From Erodium maritimum (Eukaryota > Streptophyta > Magnoliopsida > Geraniales > Geraniaceae), in assembly GCA_963921825.1 (NCBI GenBank), contig OY997594.1, forward strand, positions 30,982,956 to 31,046,955: a stretch of 64,000 nt of DNA, written 5' to 3'. The first letter of the stretch is position 1. Each line of letters starts with the position of its first letter. The notes beneath the pieces are model-generated. The model worked only from the letters and a program-made list of their open reading frames with translations. It did not search any database and was not told where the DNA came from. The position numbers and the translations under genes are program-made. Positions 21,015 to 32,312 of the stretch are shown here, piece after piece.

Positions 21015-22000
21015 ATTACTGGAGGCATATGACCATGCCCCAGGGTTGATTGTGAACTTATCGGTATTAGGAGTACTGGAGGCATATGACCATGCCCGGA
21101 GGTTGATTGTTTAATTTATGTCTTGGGTGGCCATGAGAGCCCGTGTATTATTGTTGGTGTCTTGGGTGGCCATGAGAGCTCGTACTTTACTGTTGTGTCT
21201 TGGGTGGCCATGAGTGCCCGTGGGGTTGTCGAACCCGTGTCTTTATTGTTGGTGTGTCTTGGGAGGCCATGAGTGCCCGTGGGGTTGTTGAACCCGTGTC
21301 GTTACTGTCGATGTATCTTGGGTGGCCATGAGTGCCCGTGGGGTTGTTGAGCCCGTGAGTTATGGTGGGTGTTTCTTGGGAGCCCGTGAGTTATGGTTGG
21401 TGTGTCTTGGGAGGCCGTGAGTGCCCTGGGGTTGTTGAGCCCGTGAGTTATGGTTGGTGTGTCTTGGGAGGCCGTGAGTGCCTATGGGGTTGTTGAGCCC
21501 GTGAGTTATTGTTGGTGTGTCTTTGGTGGCCATGAGTGCCCGTGGGGTTGTTGAGCCCGTGAGTTACTGTTGGTGTGTCTTGGGTGGCCATGAGTGCCTG
21601 TGGGGTTGTTGAGCCCGTGAGTTATGGTGGGTGTGTCTTGGGAGGCCGTGAGTGCCCGTGGGGTTGTTGAGTCCGTGTTTTACTGTTGGTGTCTTGGGTG
21701 GCCATGAGTGCATGTGGAGTGTTGAACCTGTGTTGTTGTTGCTTGTTGAACTTTGCTTGTGATTGTGATTGTGCTTGCCCGAGGTTAGTGACCCGACTGT
21801 GTGTCGGGAAGTGGTGTCGACTTTTGCTGGCTTACCTGACAGGGATCGGTAAGTTGCGAGCGTTCTTTGGCTGGCCTGACCGAGTTCGAGTCTCGGGAGG
21901 TTGCGAGCGTTCTTTGGCTGGCTTGACCGAGTTCGAGTCTCGGGAAGTTGCGAGCGTTCTTTGGCTAGCCTGACCGAGTTCGAGTCTCAAGAGGTTGTGA
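21015..22000 (+). repeat. Minisatellite block in LTR C
   Basis: Three successive arrays: two copies containing GGAGGCATATGACCATGCCC (to 21110); about nine ~60-bp copies with GTCTTGGGTGGCCATGAG and GTTGAGCCCGTGAG (21118-21720); three ~47-bp copies with GCGAGCGTTCTTTGGCTGG (21850-21995). Confidence 0.85.
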
Positions 22001-22439
22001 GCGTTTTTAGGCGATGAGAGGGCAGCTCTCCTTCCGACTAGCTATCGGAAAAGCAGCGTTGTATATATCGCCAACAGGTCGACCGCCTGGAGCCTGACAG
22101 GGATCGGAAAAGCGCGTGGGGTAGGCTCGAGCCCAGCCGGTTAGCAACCGGCACTGAGCAGCTGACAGGAGTGCGATCCTTTGTGATCTTGTTTGGTGTG
22201 CAATCCTTTGTGATCTTGGGTGTTGCGTGGTGGTCTGTCGTGTCTTTGGAGGAGGTCGTCGATCGTTGTGTCGGGTCTACCTTACGTGTCCGAGTGTTGA
22301 GTCGGCTGAGGGAAGTATCAGTGTGTGGGCGTCGGTCGGGTTACTTGAGTTTGGAGATGGTGTTCCCGGTGTTGAGTTGGTTGTTGGTGTTACCGGCATT
22401 GTCTGCTAATTATGCCGTAGTCAGTCTGTTATCCGTGGT

Positions 22440-22457
22440 GGTGAGCGAACGCTTACC
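22440..22457 (+). other. GNRA-like hairpin in LTR C
   Basis: GGTGAGC-GAAC-GCTTACC; one mismatch against the perfect palindrome in LTR D. Acceptor-like AG lies 20 nt downstream. Confidence 0.6.
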
Positions 22458-22828
22458 CCTAGCTGCTTTTCCTACAGGTACCGGTCGCAGGTTGGACTAG
22501 GTGAGCTTTCGAAGCTTGAAGAGCTGGGAGCGGGTTTCTGGGTTTATTTTGAGTCTAGCGACGGATACCATACTTTTGTCCACTTGTTGGGACGTGTTTT
22601 AAGTTGTAAATATCATTTTTGTTGAACAAATGGTGATTTTAAAGTGATTTAATGAAAAAGGGTTCAAAATGTTTTATTGTTTTAAAGGTTCACGTCTTGA
22701 GTTTGGTTTACTGAAATTGGGGTGTGACACGCAAACCCTAGCAGAGCTAACTTTTTCAATTTGCCTTTTAATTGGCTTTGGTTCTATTTAGAAATTGATT
22801 TGTATTGAACTCACACTTGTGTATATTA

Positions 22829-23580
22829 GAGCATCTATTATGGAATAAATCAATCAGGGTTTTGTCGTCTAATTAATATTTTTCAACGTGTTAATAGTAA
22901 GGTAATAGGTCGATTCAATTATATTGGCCTAAAATCATTGAAAATTTACCAAAAACCATTAAACATAAAACCTTCATTATATGGAAAAACATTCCATGAG
23001 TCGATAATGAGTATATAACTGATACGCCGTACAAAAAATAACAAGAAGAAAAAAGAAATGATATTCGTCCTCAAGCAAACTCGTTGTAACAATGCCATTC
23101 GAACATTCTCGGACCGAATATCGTCGGGTCGAACTCGCCATAATTGAACGCATCCACGAATGAATAGATAGATACATTATGGATGGGGTAATTGTATCAA
23201 GAGACCAAAGAATGAATTTTGGTGTGAAAAATAATGAAGCTTCGATGACTATTTATAACGAAAATCTGATTTAAGTTTTTATTTTCAAAATAATTTAATT
23301 AAAGAATCGCCAGCCAGGTGGCGGATTCTCCTTCGGTTTGTTGTTTCCTCGTGCAAAATTAGATCATGTGGCATCCCTTCACTCGCTGGTCAAAGTCGTA
23401 TTTTTAAAATCATGTCTATCACCGCTTCAGTTAGCGTCGGTAGAATCGTAAACGGTCTCCAACTCACCATTCGATTCGATGTTGGAAAAGACTTTAATCC
23501 AATTTATCGACGCAAATTTTCGACTTTCCAACCACTAACTGACAGGTTCGGGGGCCAGATTTGACCCATAACATATGCTC
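22829..23580. mobile_element. PIF/Harbinger-like MITE (752 bp)
   Basis: Inverted ends GAGCATCTATTATGG and CCATAACATATGCTC (three of 15 positions unpaired or fewer) flanked by TTA at 22826-22828 and 23581-23583. A TTA duplication with GAGCAT-type ends is typical of Tourist-like MITEs. No transposase is encoded. Confidence 0.6.
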
Positions 23581-23583
23581 TTA

Positions 23584-23783
23584 GAGCATGTACAGTGTAT
23601 AAGTCAATCACTTCGCTTATAGCTTGACTCAACTGCTACACCAAGCTATTACAGTGCGAAAAAATATGTTTGACTCAACAGCTTGACTGAAGTAGAATTT
23701 ATAATTAAAAATAAACAAAAATCCAAGGATGTCCTGCTTAATTTAGGGGCCTCCTCGAAAAGGTTAACTACTTAGGACCCTAT
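23584..23783. other. Possible truncated second MITE
   Basis: Begins GAGCATGTACAGTG directly after the TTA of the previous element, like another MITE end, but no matching inverse end is found before the LINE fragment. AT-rich, no gene. Confidence 0.3.
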
Positions 23784-23889
23784 GATAAACAAGTACAATT
23801 CTACTTTTTCGCTTTGGCTTGCCAAGTACTTGTCAATGGCGGTAGAGTTACTTTGATTCAATCTACCTTGTCTGGCTTACCTTTGTTCT

Positions 23890-24858
23890 ATGTCTTTGTT
23901 GAAGGCACCTATAGGAGTTATCACGAAATCGGAAGCTATTCAAAGGAAATTCTTATGGAGGAATGGAGGTGATGGGAGAGTCCTTAACCGGGTTAGGTGG
24001 GAGGTTGTGTGTAGACCAAAGGCTTTAGGTGGCCTTGGTCTCAGACGGTTGGAGGAGATGAATATGACTCTGCTAGCCAAGTGGTGGTGGCGTTTTGCGA
24101 GTAGCTCGTGTTCTCTTCGTAAGACTATGATATGTCTCCGAATGGGCTGGTCCTTAGATGAATGGTACCTTTCCTGGGTGGATAATATTGGTAATTGTTA
24201 TTTGTTTAACCATATTGTTGCGTTAGCTACTGACCTTATTTTCTCCAGCTTGTTTGGTAATCAAGGTCTTGTTTGGCATTCTGGGAATAGCGAAAAGGTG
24301 TGTTTCTGGGATGACGTGTGGGTGGGTGATTCAACTCTTCGAAAAATCTTTCCAGTTGCACATTCTTTGGTTCTTACTAAGGGTGTCAAGGTCAGTGATT
24401 TTTGGAATAGAGTTTGTTGGTCTATTGAGTTTCATGCAAGGAGGAGGTATGCCGGGAATAATAAAATTGCGACATTATTGGAGGTTTTGGATGCTCATCT
24501 GGTTTTTCTTGACTTGGAAGACAATATTATTTGGAGGAGAGGCAACTCGGGTTTCTCTTTTTCTGTTGCGTACATTCTTTTGGTGGATAAAGACTTTGTG
24601 GTTGCATATTCTTGGGCATCAGTTTTGTGGGTATCTGGTATCCTGCCTAAACACTCCCTCTTGGTCTTGTTGGCGGTTCAGAATTCTTTACCTACAACGG
24701 TTTTCTTGGAAGGTTGGGGTGTGCCTTTAAGTTTAAACCATATGTTTTGCACGTTGTGTAAATCTGGTATAGGGAGTTCTAAGCACCTTCTCTTGCATTG
24801 TTATGTATCTTGGTGGCTTTGGGGTCGTATTTCTGTTTGGTGGGTGAAGTTTAGGTAA
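23890..24858 (+). pseudogene. LINE ORF2 C-terminal fragment (RT thumb and zf-RVT region)
   Basis: Open frame of 322 aa that corresponds to the end of a plant L1-type ORF2. It has the RPKALGGLGLRRLEEMN segment that follows the RT core, a W-rich region, and a C-terminal zinc-binding segment (MFCTLCKSG...HLLLHC) of the zf-RVT type. The endonuclease and RT catalytic motifs are missing because the element is 5' truncated, so it cannot act in retrotransposition. The frame ends at TAG 24858. The sister element at 26721-32299 has the same order of blocks. Confidence 0.75.
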
Positions 24859-25180
24859 TGCCCAAGACTGTAGGAGAGATTTTATCCTTGTGGAAAGGTA
24901 TGGGTTCATATCATTGATGGAAGTCTTGGGCCCGGGTTTGTTATTTTACCATGGGGCATATTCGGATTCTAAGAAATAGAACGGTGTTTAATTGTGTAAT
25001 GGAAAGGGGTGATTCAGTTTTCAACAAAATTCAGAATCACTCTTTTAGTACGCTTTGGTAGTCGGGATCTTTGTGGGCCAATGTTTCATATGTTGATTTG
25101 CAATGTCGCCAGAGTTGGTGCATTCGTCCTAAGAGGAGGAGGGGGTGGTCTGCAGGTGTGGTCTGATTTACTTTTGTTCT

Positions 25181-25315
25181 GGGTCGGTCCACAATGGGTG
25201 GAGGGGCACTAATTACTCAGTTGCGCTTGTGCTCTCTCGGGTTCGATGAGTACTATATGGGGGATGTTATGGGGCCGATCCACAATAGGCGGAGGGGCAC
25301 TAATTACTCAATTGC
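25181..25315 (+). repeat. Duplicated 44-bp segment in LINE 3' region
   Basis: Two copies, 25181-25224 and 25272-25315, each containing GGAGGGGCACTAATTACTCA, offset by 91 bp. Confidence 0.7.
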
Positions 25316-25571
25316 TTTGGAACAATGGGATTCACCCTGTCTACCCTGAGGTACCATTCATCGGGTCGGGAGAGCCTCTTATATATGGTCTCTTGAGAAA
25401 CTGTTCATCGACCGGGGTTTTTCTTTTTTTTCCCCTTTGTTCGGGCTTTGGCCCCTTACCTCTTTTTAGAGAGTTTTTCTATTATCGTTTTGTACTCCTT
25501 CCAGGTCCTGCTTAGACTTGGTTTTGATTAATAAAATTTTTTGAGCTGATCCAAAAAAAAAAAAGATAAAC

Positions 25572-26707
25572 TCATTGAACATTTCGCTCAAACAAAATTG
25601 TAATTTTTTTTTATTGAAATGGAAAGTACACAACGATATCGAAATATTAATCATGAAAATTTGATCAAAATGTGCTTGATGAGGTCTTCGAGCCTGTAAT
25701 GAGTGTCTTGATCCGAGAGTATTGCTTCATTCTGCATGATAATGTTCATATTGACGTCGGGGGCGGACCTGGTTGTGTTACCATTGCAAACGACTCTTCA
25801 ACATCTAAGGTCAGTAGTTGTTTTGTATGTATGTCGTTTATTCTCCATTTTCATATTGTGGAGGATGATAACCATTCATCCGTATTAATTATAATTGTTG
25901 TGTAAATAAATTATAGAATGCACATATGCATATTCATTGTCATTTTTATGCTTGTGATATCCACAAGAGTAAAAAAAATCAAATAAGAGTTTATACATTC
26001 TTTTATTGTCAACAAGGATGAAAAATGTTTGCACAAAAATTCTAACATGTATTAAGTTTAGATAAGAAAAAAATTAGAGATAAAAAGAGTGGTCGTTGTG
26101 GACAAAGATATTGAAGGTATTATATAATGTACAATGCATTTCCATAAGATTTGCGATGTCCCTCGGTATACCTTATTTTGGTTAAAATCCTTATTTTTAT
26201 AATACTTTTATTTAATGCCTCCCCACATTCACAGGGCCGGCCCTCCAGAAATGGATTAAGCATTCAAAAAAAACTCTTTAGCTCTACAGAAAACTCATAA
26301 ACTCTTTTCGTCGCCATCGTTGGCGGCGAATCTACTTTTATTCTACAACATTTCTCTCTTACTCGAGTGTGTTATGGAGTTTACTTAGTGTGTCCATCGA
26401 TCTAGGGCCGACATAATCGAGCGTTGACGCTCAGTGTGGGTTTCATTTGCCTGATCTACGGATACTAGAGGGGCTTTTAGGTGGCAATGGGATGGCTCAA
26501 ATCTAATCTGGTTCGGCTAGTATCATGGACGAATCCGTTCTCATCACCACATCTCAAACAAGTTCCTCTATATGATGGGTCATCTCAGATGATCTCGGCA
26601 AGTCAAGACGACGGGACAACAATATCAGAACGCCCCACTACACTAGTTACGAGTTTCAAACAAAATACTATTACATACTTTCTAATTTCTTGTGTTCATC
26701 CTTGAAT
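25572..26707. other. Intergenic AT-rich DNA, no supported gene
   Basis: Short frames at 25672-25905 and 26481-26705 show no recognised domain. GGGCCGGCCCT at 26236-26246 is a short palindrome, with no partner seen. Confidence 0.4.
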
Positions 26708-26911
26708 TTGTGTGGTTTATAACGCGCCGCGCGTGGTTTCAAAATTGGCGATCACGAGCCATCGTTTTTAGGGTTTTTTGGTCGGATCTGGCAGCTCGCG
26801 ATCGCTACTCCGGCGATCGGCAGAGTGATCCCAGAACTCTCCTGAATGCTGCTAAACGATTCAGTATTGTGGATTCATCAGTCGGCGCGGAAGCTTTCGG
26901 AAACGCAATCT

Positions 26912-28483
26912 ATGTCCCAACCTAGGGCTACAGTGTATTATGAACGATTGGTTGATGGCGAAGTCGTGAAAGTGCCCAAGGTGGCTTCGGTTATTTGCAA
27001 GTTGGAAGAGGCGTCGCGCACGCCGGTTGTCAATCGCCAGAGCAAGTCCCCTATGCGACCTGTAATGACTCCACCGAAACCCTCTGTTTCTCCCACTTTG
27101 CCAGTTTCTGTCACGAAGCAGAACGAGGGTCAGTTGGGGGTGAAGTTGTTTGTCTGCAATCTCCCAACAGGAACGACTCGAAGCAGATCGCGTGCTTGGT
27201 TGTCGGAACTGACTCCGGTCAACAGAACTTTCGTGTGCAAGAGGACGAACTCGGGGGGACAGTTGTTTGGCTTTGTTACTGTTCCATCGAAGAAGGCTGC
27301 TGAGTTTTTGGTACAAGAGTGTAATGGCTTTGTGTGGGAGGGATTCAAGCTCTTCATGTCGTTGGCTTGGCCGGAAAAATTTAGCAAACGCTTGGGCTGT
27401 CTGCAGGAGTCCCCCAATCTGGTTTGGAGGCCGAAATCGCAGAACCACAATGCACATCCCATCTCGTCCTCTGTTTCAGCGATGGACTCTAGGCCAGTTG
27501 TTGTGGGCACTAGATCACAATATTTGTCTCCATGGATTTCAGAGGGTATCCTGGGTGTGGCCAAGGAGGATATTTCTCTGTCTTCGGTGTGTGATCTAAT
27601 CAATGGAGACAGCTCTGTGGACTTGCAGTGTCGGTATTTGGGCAACAGGGTGTTCTTGTTTCTGTCGGCGGACCATGACACCCTGACTGATCTGTTGAAC
27701 TCGAAGTGGTCTTGGTGCACTGATGCTTTTCTACTGTTTGATAGGGCTAGACAATGGCTGAGCAACGAAGGGAACTTTGATTGGTGGAAGGTTTCAGGCA
27801 TTCCCGTTGCAGGTTGGTGTATGTCTACCTTTCGCGACATTGGAAATTCTTGTGGTTCTTTTCTGGTGGCCCTCAAAGATGAAACAGCCACAGCTTTGGA
27901 TTGCAACTTTCTTTTGCTACAATCTACACTTCACGAAGCGATGGTGCACCGCGTTCTGGAGCTGGATGGCAAACGGTTCTTGGTCAGATTGGAAAAGGCA
28001 CCTCTACCGAAAACTGCACCGGCTGGTTTGGCGGATTTTAAACGAGCAGTCCTCGCTCCCCCCGTACATCCTCCCAGCGATAAAGGCAAAGGTATCGCCA
28101 TTGCTTCCTCCCCGAGCAGCAGAGTCCCGGCCTCCTCTAATTCGAGCCCAATTTCTTCTTTGCGTGGGCCTCACGCAATCCGGGCTAGGGCTTCAGTTTC
28201 GGATCTGATGCAGCCGATTAGGCCAACTTCAGTCTTTCGTTCATACGCAGCGAGACAAACACCCAGTGCTAAGGAAAACGCAGAGAGAGAGAGGAAGTGG
28301 AAGCTGCTAAAAGCCAGTCAGAAGCTTCTTTCGAACCACCCGGAAGCAGCTGATCAAATCGAGGCACTTGATTTTGAGCTGGGTGATTCGGCAGGGCAAC
28401 TTTATCAGGATGATTCGGACGAGATGGATTCTAGTGATGATATAGAAGTGGGAGATTCTCTCCCGACTTCTTTACCGCCTTGA
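26912..28483 (+). CDS. LINE ORF1 protein, RRM-like and DUF4283-like
   Basis: Open frame (it can be read from 26846; the ATG at 26912, MSQPRATVYYERL, is a likely start and gives about 523 aa). An RRM-like domain follows (KLFVCNLPTGTTRSRSRAWL, then GQLFGFVTVPSKKAAEFL, around residues 85-165). A DUF4283-like segment follows (WWKVSGIPVAGWCMSTFRDI and SCGSFLVALKDETATALD, around residues 285-330). The C-terminal part is Ser/Pro-rich and ends in an acidic DDSDEMDSSDDIEVGD tail. Plant L1 ORF1 proteins bind LINE RNA in the ribonucleoprotein used for retrotransposition. No stop interrupts it, unlike ORF2 just downstream. No CCHC knuckle is seen, in contrast to the ORF1 units at 36-50 kb. Confidence 0.8.
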   Translation: MSQPRATVYYERLVDGEVVKVPKVASVICKLEEASRTPVVNRQSKSPMRPVMTPPKPSVSPTLPVSVTKQNEGQLGVKLFVCNLPTGTTRSRSRAWLSELTPVNRTFVCKRTNSGGQLFGFVTVPSKKAAEFLVQECNGFVWEGFKLFMSLAWPEKFSKRLGCLQESPNLVWRPKSQNHNAHPISSSVSAMDSRPVVVGTRSQYLSPWISEGILGVAKEDISLSSVCDLINGDSSVDLQCRYLGNRVFLFLSADHDTLTDLLNSKWSWCTDAFLLFDRARQWLSNEGNFDWWKVSGIPVAGWCMSTFRDIGNSCGSFLVALKDETATALDCNFLLLQSTLHEAMVHRVLELDGKRFLVRLEKAPLPKTAPAGLADFKRAVLAPPVHPPSDKGKGIAIASSPSSRVPASSNSSPISSLRGPHAIRARASVSDLMQPIRPTSVFRSYAARQTPSAKENAERERKWKLLKASQKLLSNHPEAADQIEALDFELGDSAGQLYQDDSDEMDSSDDIEVGDSLPTSLPP

Positions 28484-28493
28484 TTTTCCTAGT

Positions 28494-31400
28494 ATGGTGA
28501 AGTTCATCTCCTGGAACGTTAGGGGGATGAACGCCGTCCAAAAGAGGCGGTGCATCAAGGTGGTGCTTTCAAAGCAACACCCTGATATGGTGTTTTTCCA
28601 GGAAACAAAAAGAGAGGAAATTCAGCCTTTCATTCTTCGTAGTTGTGGCTTTCTGAATGGTTGGGACTCGGCATTTATACCCTCGGCAGGGGCGGCTGGA
28701 GGGGTTTTATTGGTGTGGAGGACGGTAATTTTTTCAAAGTCTGTTTCGTACAATATTGATAATGCTTTGGTTTGGAAAGGTGTGATCAATGCAAGTTCGG
28801 TCCCTTTGACGGTGGTGAATGTTTATGCTCCTACGGATAGTGGGGAGCGGTCAGCTCTTTGGAATAAATTATCGGCGGCAGGGGACTCTTTTGACGATTG
28901 CCTTCTGTTGGGTGGGGATTTTAACACTGTTTGTGATAGAGAGGAACGAGCCAATAGTGAATTTTCAGAGACAGATAGCGAGGTGTTCAGGGACTTGATT
29001 TTTGATCTTGCAGTTTGTGATTTACCACTGGTTGGAAGCTCGTTCACTTGGTACGGTCCCGCCTCCAAGGCAGCTCGCCTCGACAGGTTTCTGATTTCAG
29101 CGGATCTTTTGTCCTTATTTCCGGGTCTGGTTCAAAAATCCTTGCATAGGGAACTCTCTGATCACAAGGCGGTGGTTCTTGAAACATAGTCTATTAATTG
29201 GGGTCCCAAACCGGTGCGGTTTTTAAATGTTTGGACGTCTCACCCGAACTTTTTTGAGTTTGTTAAGACTCAATGGGATAGCTTTCAGGTCCAAGGTGCC
29301 CCGAGTTACAGGTTATGGAAGAAGTTGAATTGCCTGCGTAAGGCCTTACAGGTGTGGAATGTGGAGGTTTTTGGTAGAGTGGACTCCGAAATAGCGGCCC
29401 TGAACGCTGAAGTGGACCAGCTGGATAGACTCATTGAGCATCGGCCTCTTACGGGAGTGGAGTGCACTAAGCGATCCTTGCTCAAAGTCTCTCTTATTTC
29501 AAAACACAAAACTCTGGCCAAGATTTGGGCGCAGAAGGCGAGGTTTAAATGGTTCGCTGAGGGGGAGCAATGTTCCAAGTTTTATCATCGTTTGGCGAAT
29601 TTCAATTCCTCTCTCAAGTAGATCACAACGATCAGGGTAGGAGATGTTTCTTATTCGGACCCGGACCAAATCAAGCAACAGGCCGTGGTTCATTTCCGAG
29701 ACCGGTTTGCCAAAACACGGGAGGCTCCGTTCAGCATGCCAGTTTTGGAGTTTAAGAGAATTTCGGCCGTCTAATCTGCTGGTCTTGATGCTGCGTTTTC
29801 GGTTGAAGAAGTTTTCGATGCTTTATCAGTCTGTGGCAATAACAAAGCACCCGGCCCAGATGGTTTCTCGATGCTGTTCTATAAATCCTGTTGGGACATA
29901 GTCAAGTCTGAACTCTTGTGTTTTGCCGAGGAGTTTCACTCGTCTGGGGTTTTTGGTAAAGGTTTAAGCTCGGCATTCATGGTTCTCATCCCCAAGACCC
30001 TGAATCCGGCCACCTTTGAGGATTTTCGCCCGATAAGCTTAATTTCTGGACCGTATAAGATTCTGGCAAAGCTTCTGGCAAACAGGCTCAAACGAATCCT
30101 TCCTGATTTGATTAGTGACACACAGAGTGGCTTCATTGCAGGGCGTCAACTAGTTGATGGCGTTCTTATTGCTTCGGAAGTGATTCATAGTATTAAAAAG
30201 TCGAAGAGGGAGGCGGTGATTCTAAAGCTAGATTTCGAAAAGGCATATGACAAGGTCAGTTGGAATTATTTACTTGAAGTGATGAACATTATGGGTTTTT
30301 CGGAGAAATGGCGCTTATGGATGGCGAGCTGTTTTAAAGCAAACTTATCTGTGTTGATTAACGGAGCACCTAGTTCGGATTTTGAGACGGCAAATGGTAT
30401 AAGACAGGGCTGTCCCCTTTCCCCCTTCTTGTTCTTATTGGCGGCGGAAGGCCTTAATCAAATGCTGCTAGATGGTATCAAGGGCGGTGATTTCTCGGGG
30501 GTTGTAATAGGCCGGCGAGGCTTACAGGTATCCCATTTACAATTTGCTGACGATACAATACTGTTTATTAAGGGTGAGGAAGAAGGCCTCAAGAACGTTA
30601 AATACTTGCTGGACCTTTTCCAATCAGTCTCTGGCTTGAAGATTAATTATTCGAAATCTAAGGCAGTATTGTTAAATGGGGCTACTTTGTCAACTAAAAG
30701 GATATCGAGTATTGTTGGGTGTGAGGTTTGCAGTTTACCCTTGCCGTATCTGGGTTTTCAGCTGGGTCTGTCTCCTAAGAGAATGAGCTTCTGGGAACCG
30801 GTTTTTAACAGAGTTCGCAAATATCTGAACAGGTGGAAAGCTAAGCACCTGAATGTAGTCGGCCGTGTGGTTTTATTAAAGTCCACCCTGGCCGCCCTTC
30901 CGGTTTTTTATATGAGCTTGTTCAAGGCCCCGACCTCGGTGATCAAGAAATTGGAAAGTTTACAAAGACGGTTTTTATGGTCTCACAGTGTGGCACGAAG
31001 GGTGATACATAAGGTGAAATGGGACAAAGTTTGTCGACCGAAACCGGAGGGTGGCCTGGGTCTTAGGCGGTTGGAAGAGGTGAATTTGAGCCTCTTGGCC
31101 AAGTGGTTCTGGCGGTTTGCTGAGGATGATTCATCTCTCTGGAAACAGTTATTGTGTGATAAATACCGCTGGGATTTGGGTGATTGGGACATATTGAGTT
31201 TAGATGTGCCCACAGATTTGTCCTCCCTTTTCGGACACATAGTCACCTTGGCGAGCGACCCGCGCTTTCAGACCATTTTTGGGGGTCAAGGCATTCACTG
31301 GAAGGTGGGGAATGGAGCAAGGGTGAGATTCTGGGAGGACGTTTGGCTTGGTGATGAAGCCTTCTGTTTTAAATTTCACCAGTTATTCGCAGCAGCTCGA

Positions 31401-32152
31401 GACAAAAGGGCATTGGTGATGGATTATTGGTCCGATGGGCACTGGGTTTTGGTTTACAGGAGACACTTGTTCGCTAGAAAGTTGGGGGAGGAACGGTTGC
31501 TGCAGGCTTTGCTGGGTTCGGTTTGCCTCTCAGACTCTCAGGACAGGATGGTGTGAGTCAAAGGCAATCGTTTTACTGTTGGGGCGGTATATAGACTAAT
31601 CAACCTACCTTTGATAAGGTGAGTTGGGCGGCAGTTTTATGGGTAAAAGGGATTCCGCAGAAGTTTTGTATGCTTATGTGGTTGGCTTTACATGAGGCTC
31701 TCCCTACGATGTCTTTTCTAGAGGCCCGAGGTTGCAGAATTTCACTGATGGCCATGAGGTGCTATTTCTGTAAGTCCTGTTTTGAAGACTTGGATCGCTT
31801 GTTTTTACATTGTGAATTTTCTTGGAGAGTTTGGGGACTAGTGCTCGATTGGTGGTCAATATCTTGGGTGGTTCCATCAACATTTAAGATGGCTTTCGAA
31901 GGTTAGGCATTGATCTCTGTTGGGAGGTCGGTGTGGATCAAGATTTGCTACCTGGTGTGCTGGCACGTGTGGATTCAGCGCAATGCTAGGGTGTTTCATG
32001 CCCCCGCTCTGTCCGAATCCGAGTTGGTGGTTAATCTTAAACCCCATGCGTTCAGCTTGTTGAGGATGGCAGGGGATCTACTTCCGGATTCTTCGTTTGA
32101 GCAGTGGTCCATTTCCCCGAGTTCTTGCATCAGGAGAAGGAGAAGGCGTTGA
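28494..32152 (+). pseudogene. LINE ORF2 (endonuclease-reverse transcriptase), broken
   Basis: Starts MVKFISWNVRGMN. The apurinic-type endonuclease shows SWNVRG, FFQETK, LGGDFN, RLDRFL and SDHKAV. The reverse transcriptase shows FRPISLI, LKLDFEKAYDKVSW, GIRQGCPLSPFLF and the catalytic FADD (QFADDTILF). A C-terminal zf-RVT zinc segment (CYFCKSCFEDLDRLFLHC) follows. Stops at 29187 (TAG), 29619 (TAG), about 29772 (TAA) and 31554 (TGA) interrupt the same frame, another stop (TAG) lies near 31904, and a frameshift lies near 31615. All RT and endonuclease catalytic motifs remain readable, so decay is recent. The enzyme would nick target DNA and copy LINE RNA in the nucleus. Confidence 0.92.
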
Positions 32153-32312
32153 GTTATTCCCAAGAGTTTTGTGTTAGACTTTTATGTTTGTTTCCTACTT
32201 TTTGCCCTTGTTTGTTCCTTTTTCTGTATTGGGACTCTTTTTTCTTCAAGTTCCCGTCTTGGTATCCTGTTGCAATAAAAATCGTTTATCCAAAAAAAAT
32301 TGTGTGGTTTAT

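Larger units (their letters stand above)
19401..22729 (+). mobile_element. Solo LTR C (3329 bp)
   Basis: Starts TGTAATAACC, ends GAAATTGGGGTGTGACA, flanked by 5-bp CGCAA (19396-19400, 22730-22734). It contains a donor-like ACGGTGAGC (GT 20120-20121), minisatellites (21015-21110, 21118-21720, 21850-21995), hairpin 22440-22457, acceptor-like CCTACAG (AG 22476-22477) and a 252-bp tail. The distal half is closely similar to LTR D and to the inverted LTR F. Inserted in the minus-strand LINE-like unit 7. Confidence 0.88.
23791..25564 (+). mobile_element. 5'-truncated LINE fragment (ORF2 3' part and 3' UTR)
   Basis: Aligns in translation with the C-terminal half of ORF2 in the full-length LINE at 26721-32299, beginning at the region that reads LKSTLAALPVFYMSLFKAP there. 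Ends with a run of 12 A (25553-25564). A weak 7-bp direct repeat GATAAAC (23784-23790, 25565-25571) may be the target duplication. 5' truncation is the usual outcome of target-primed reverse transcription. Confidence 0.75.
26721..32299 (+). mobile_element. Full-length L1-type LINE (5.58 kb)
   Basis: Flanked by a perfect 13-bp direct repeat TTGTGTGGTTTAT (26708-26720 and 32300-32312), with a short A tail (AAAAAAAA) before the right copy: the signature of target-primed reverse transcription. It encodes ORF1 (26912-28483) and ORF2 (28494-32152) in the same orientation, 10 bp apart. ORF2 has several in-frame stops and a frameshift, so the copy is not autonomous. The intact duplication and clean tail suggest fairly recent insertion compared with its neighbours. 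Confidence 0.95.

Noticed and set aside
9592..22729. A full-length LTR element made of LTR A (or E) and LTR C
   Set aside because: They have different sequences and individual 5-bp duplications, and the intervening DNA holds no gag-pol.
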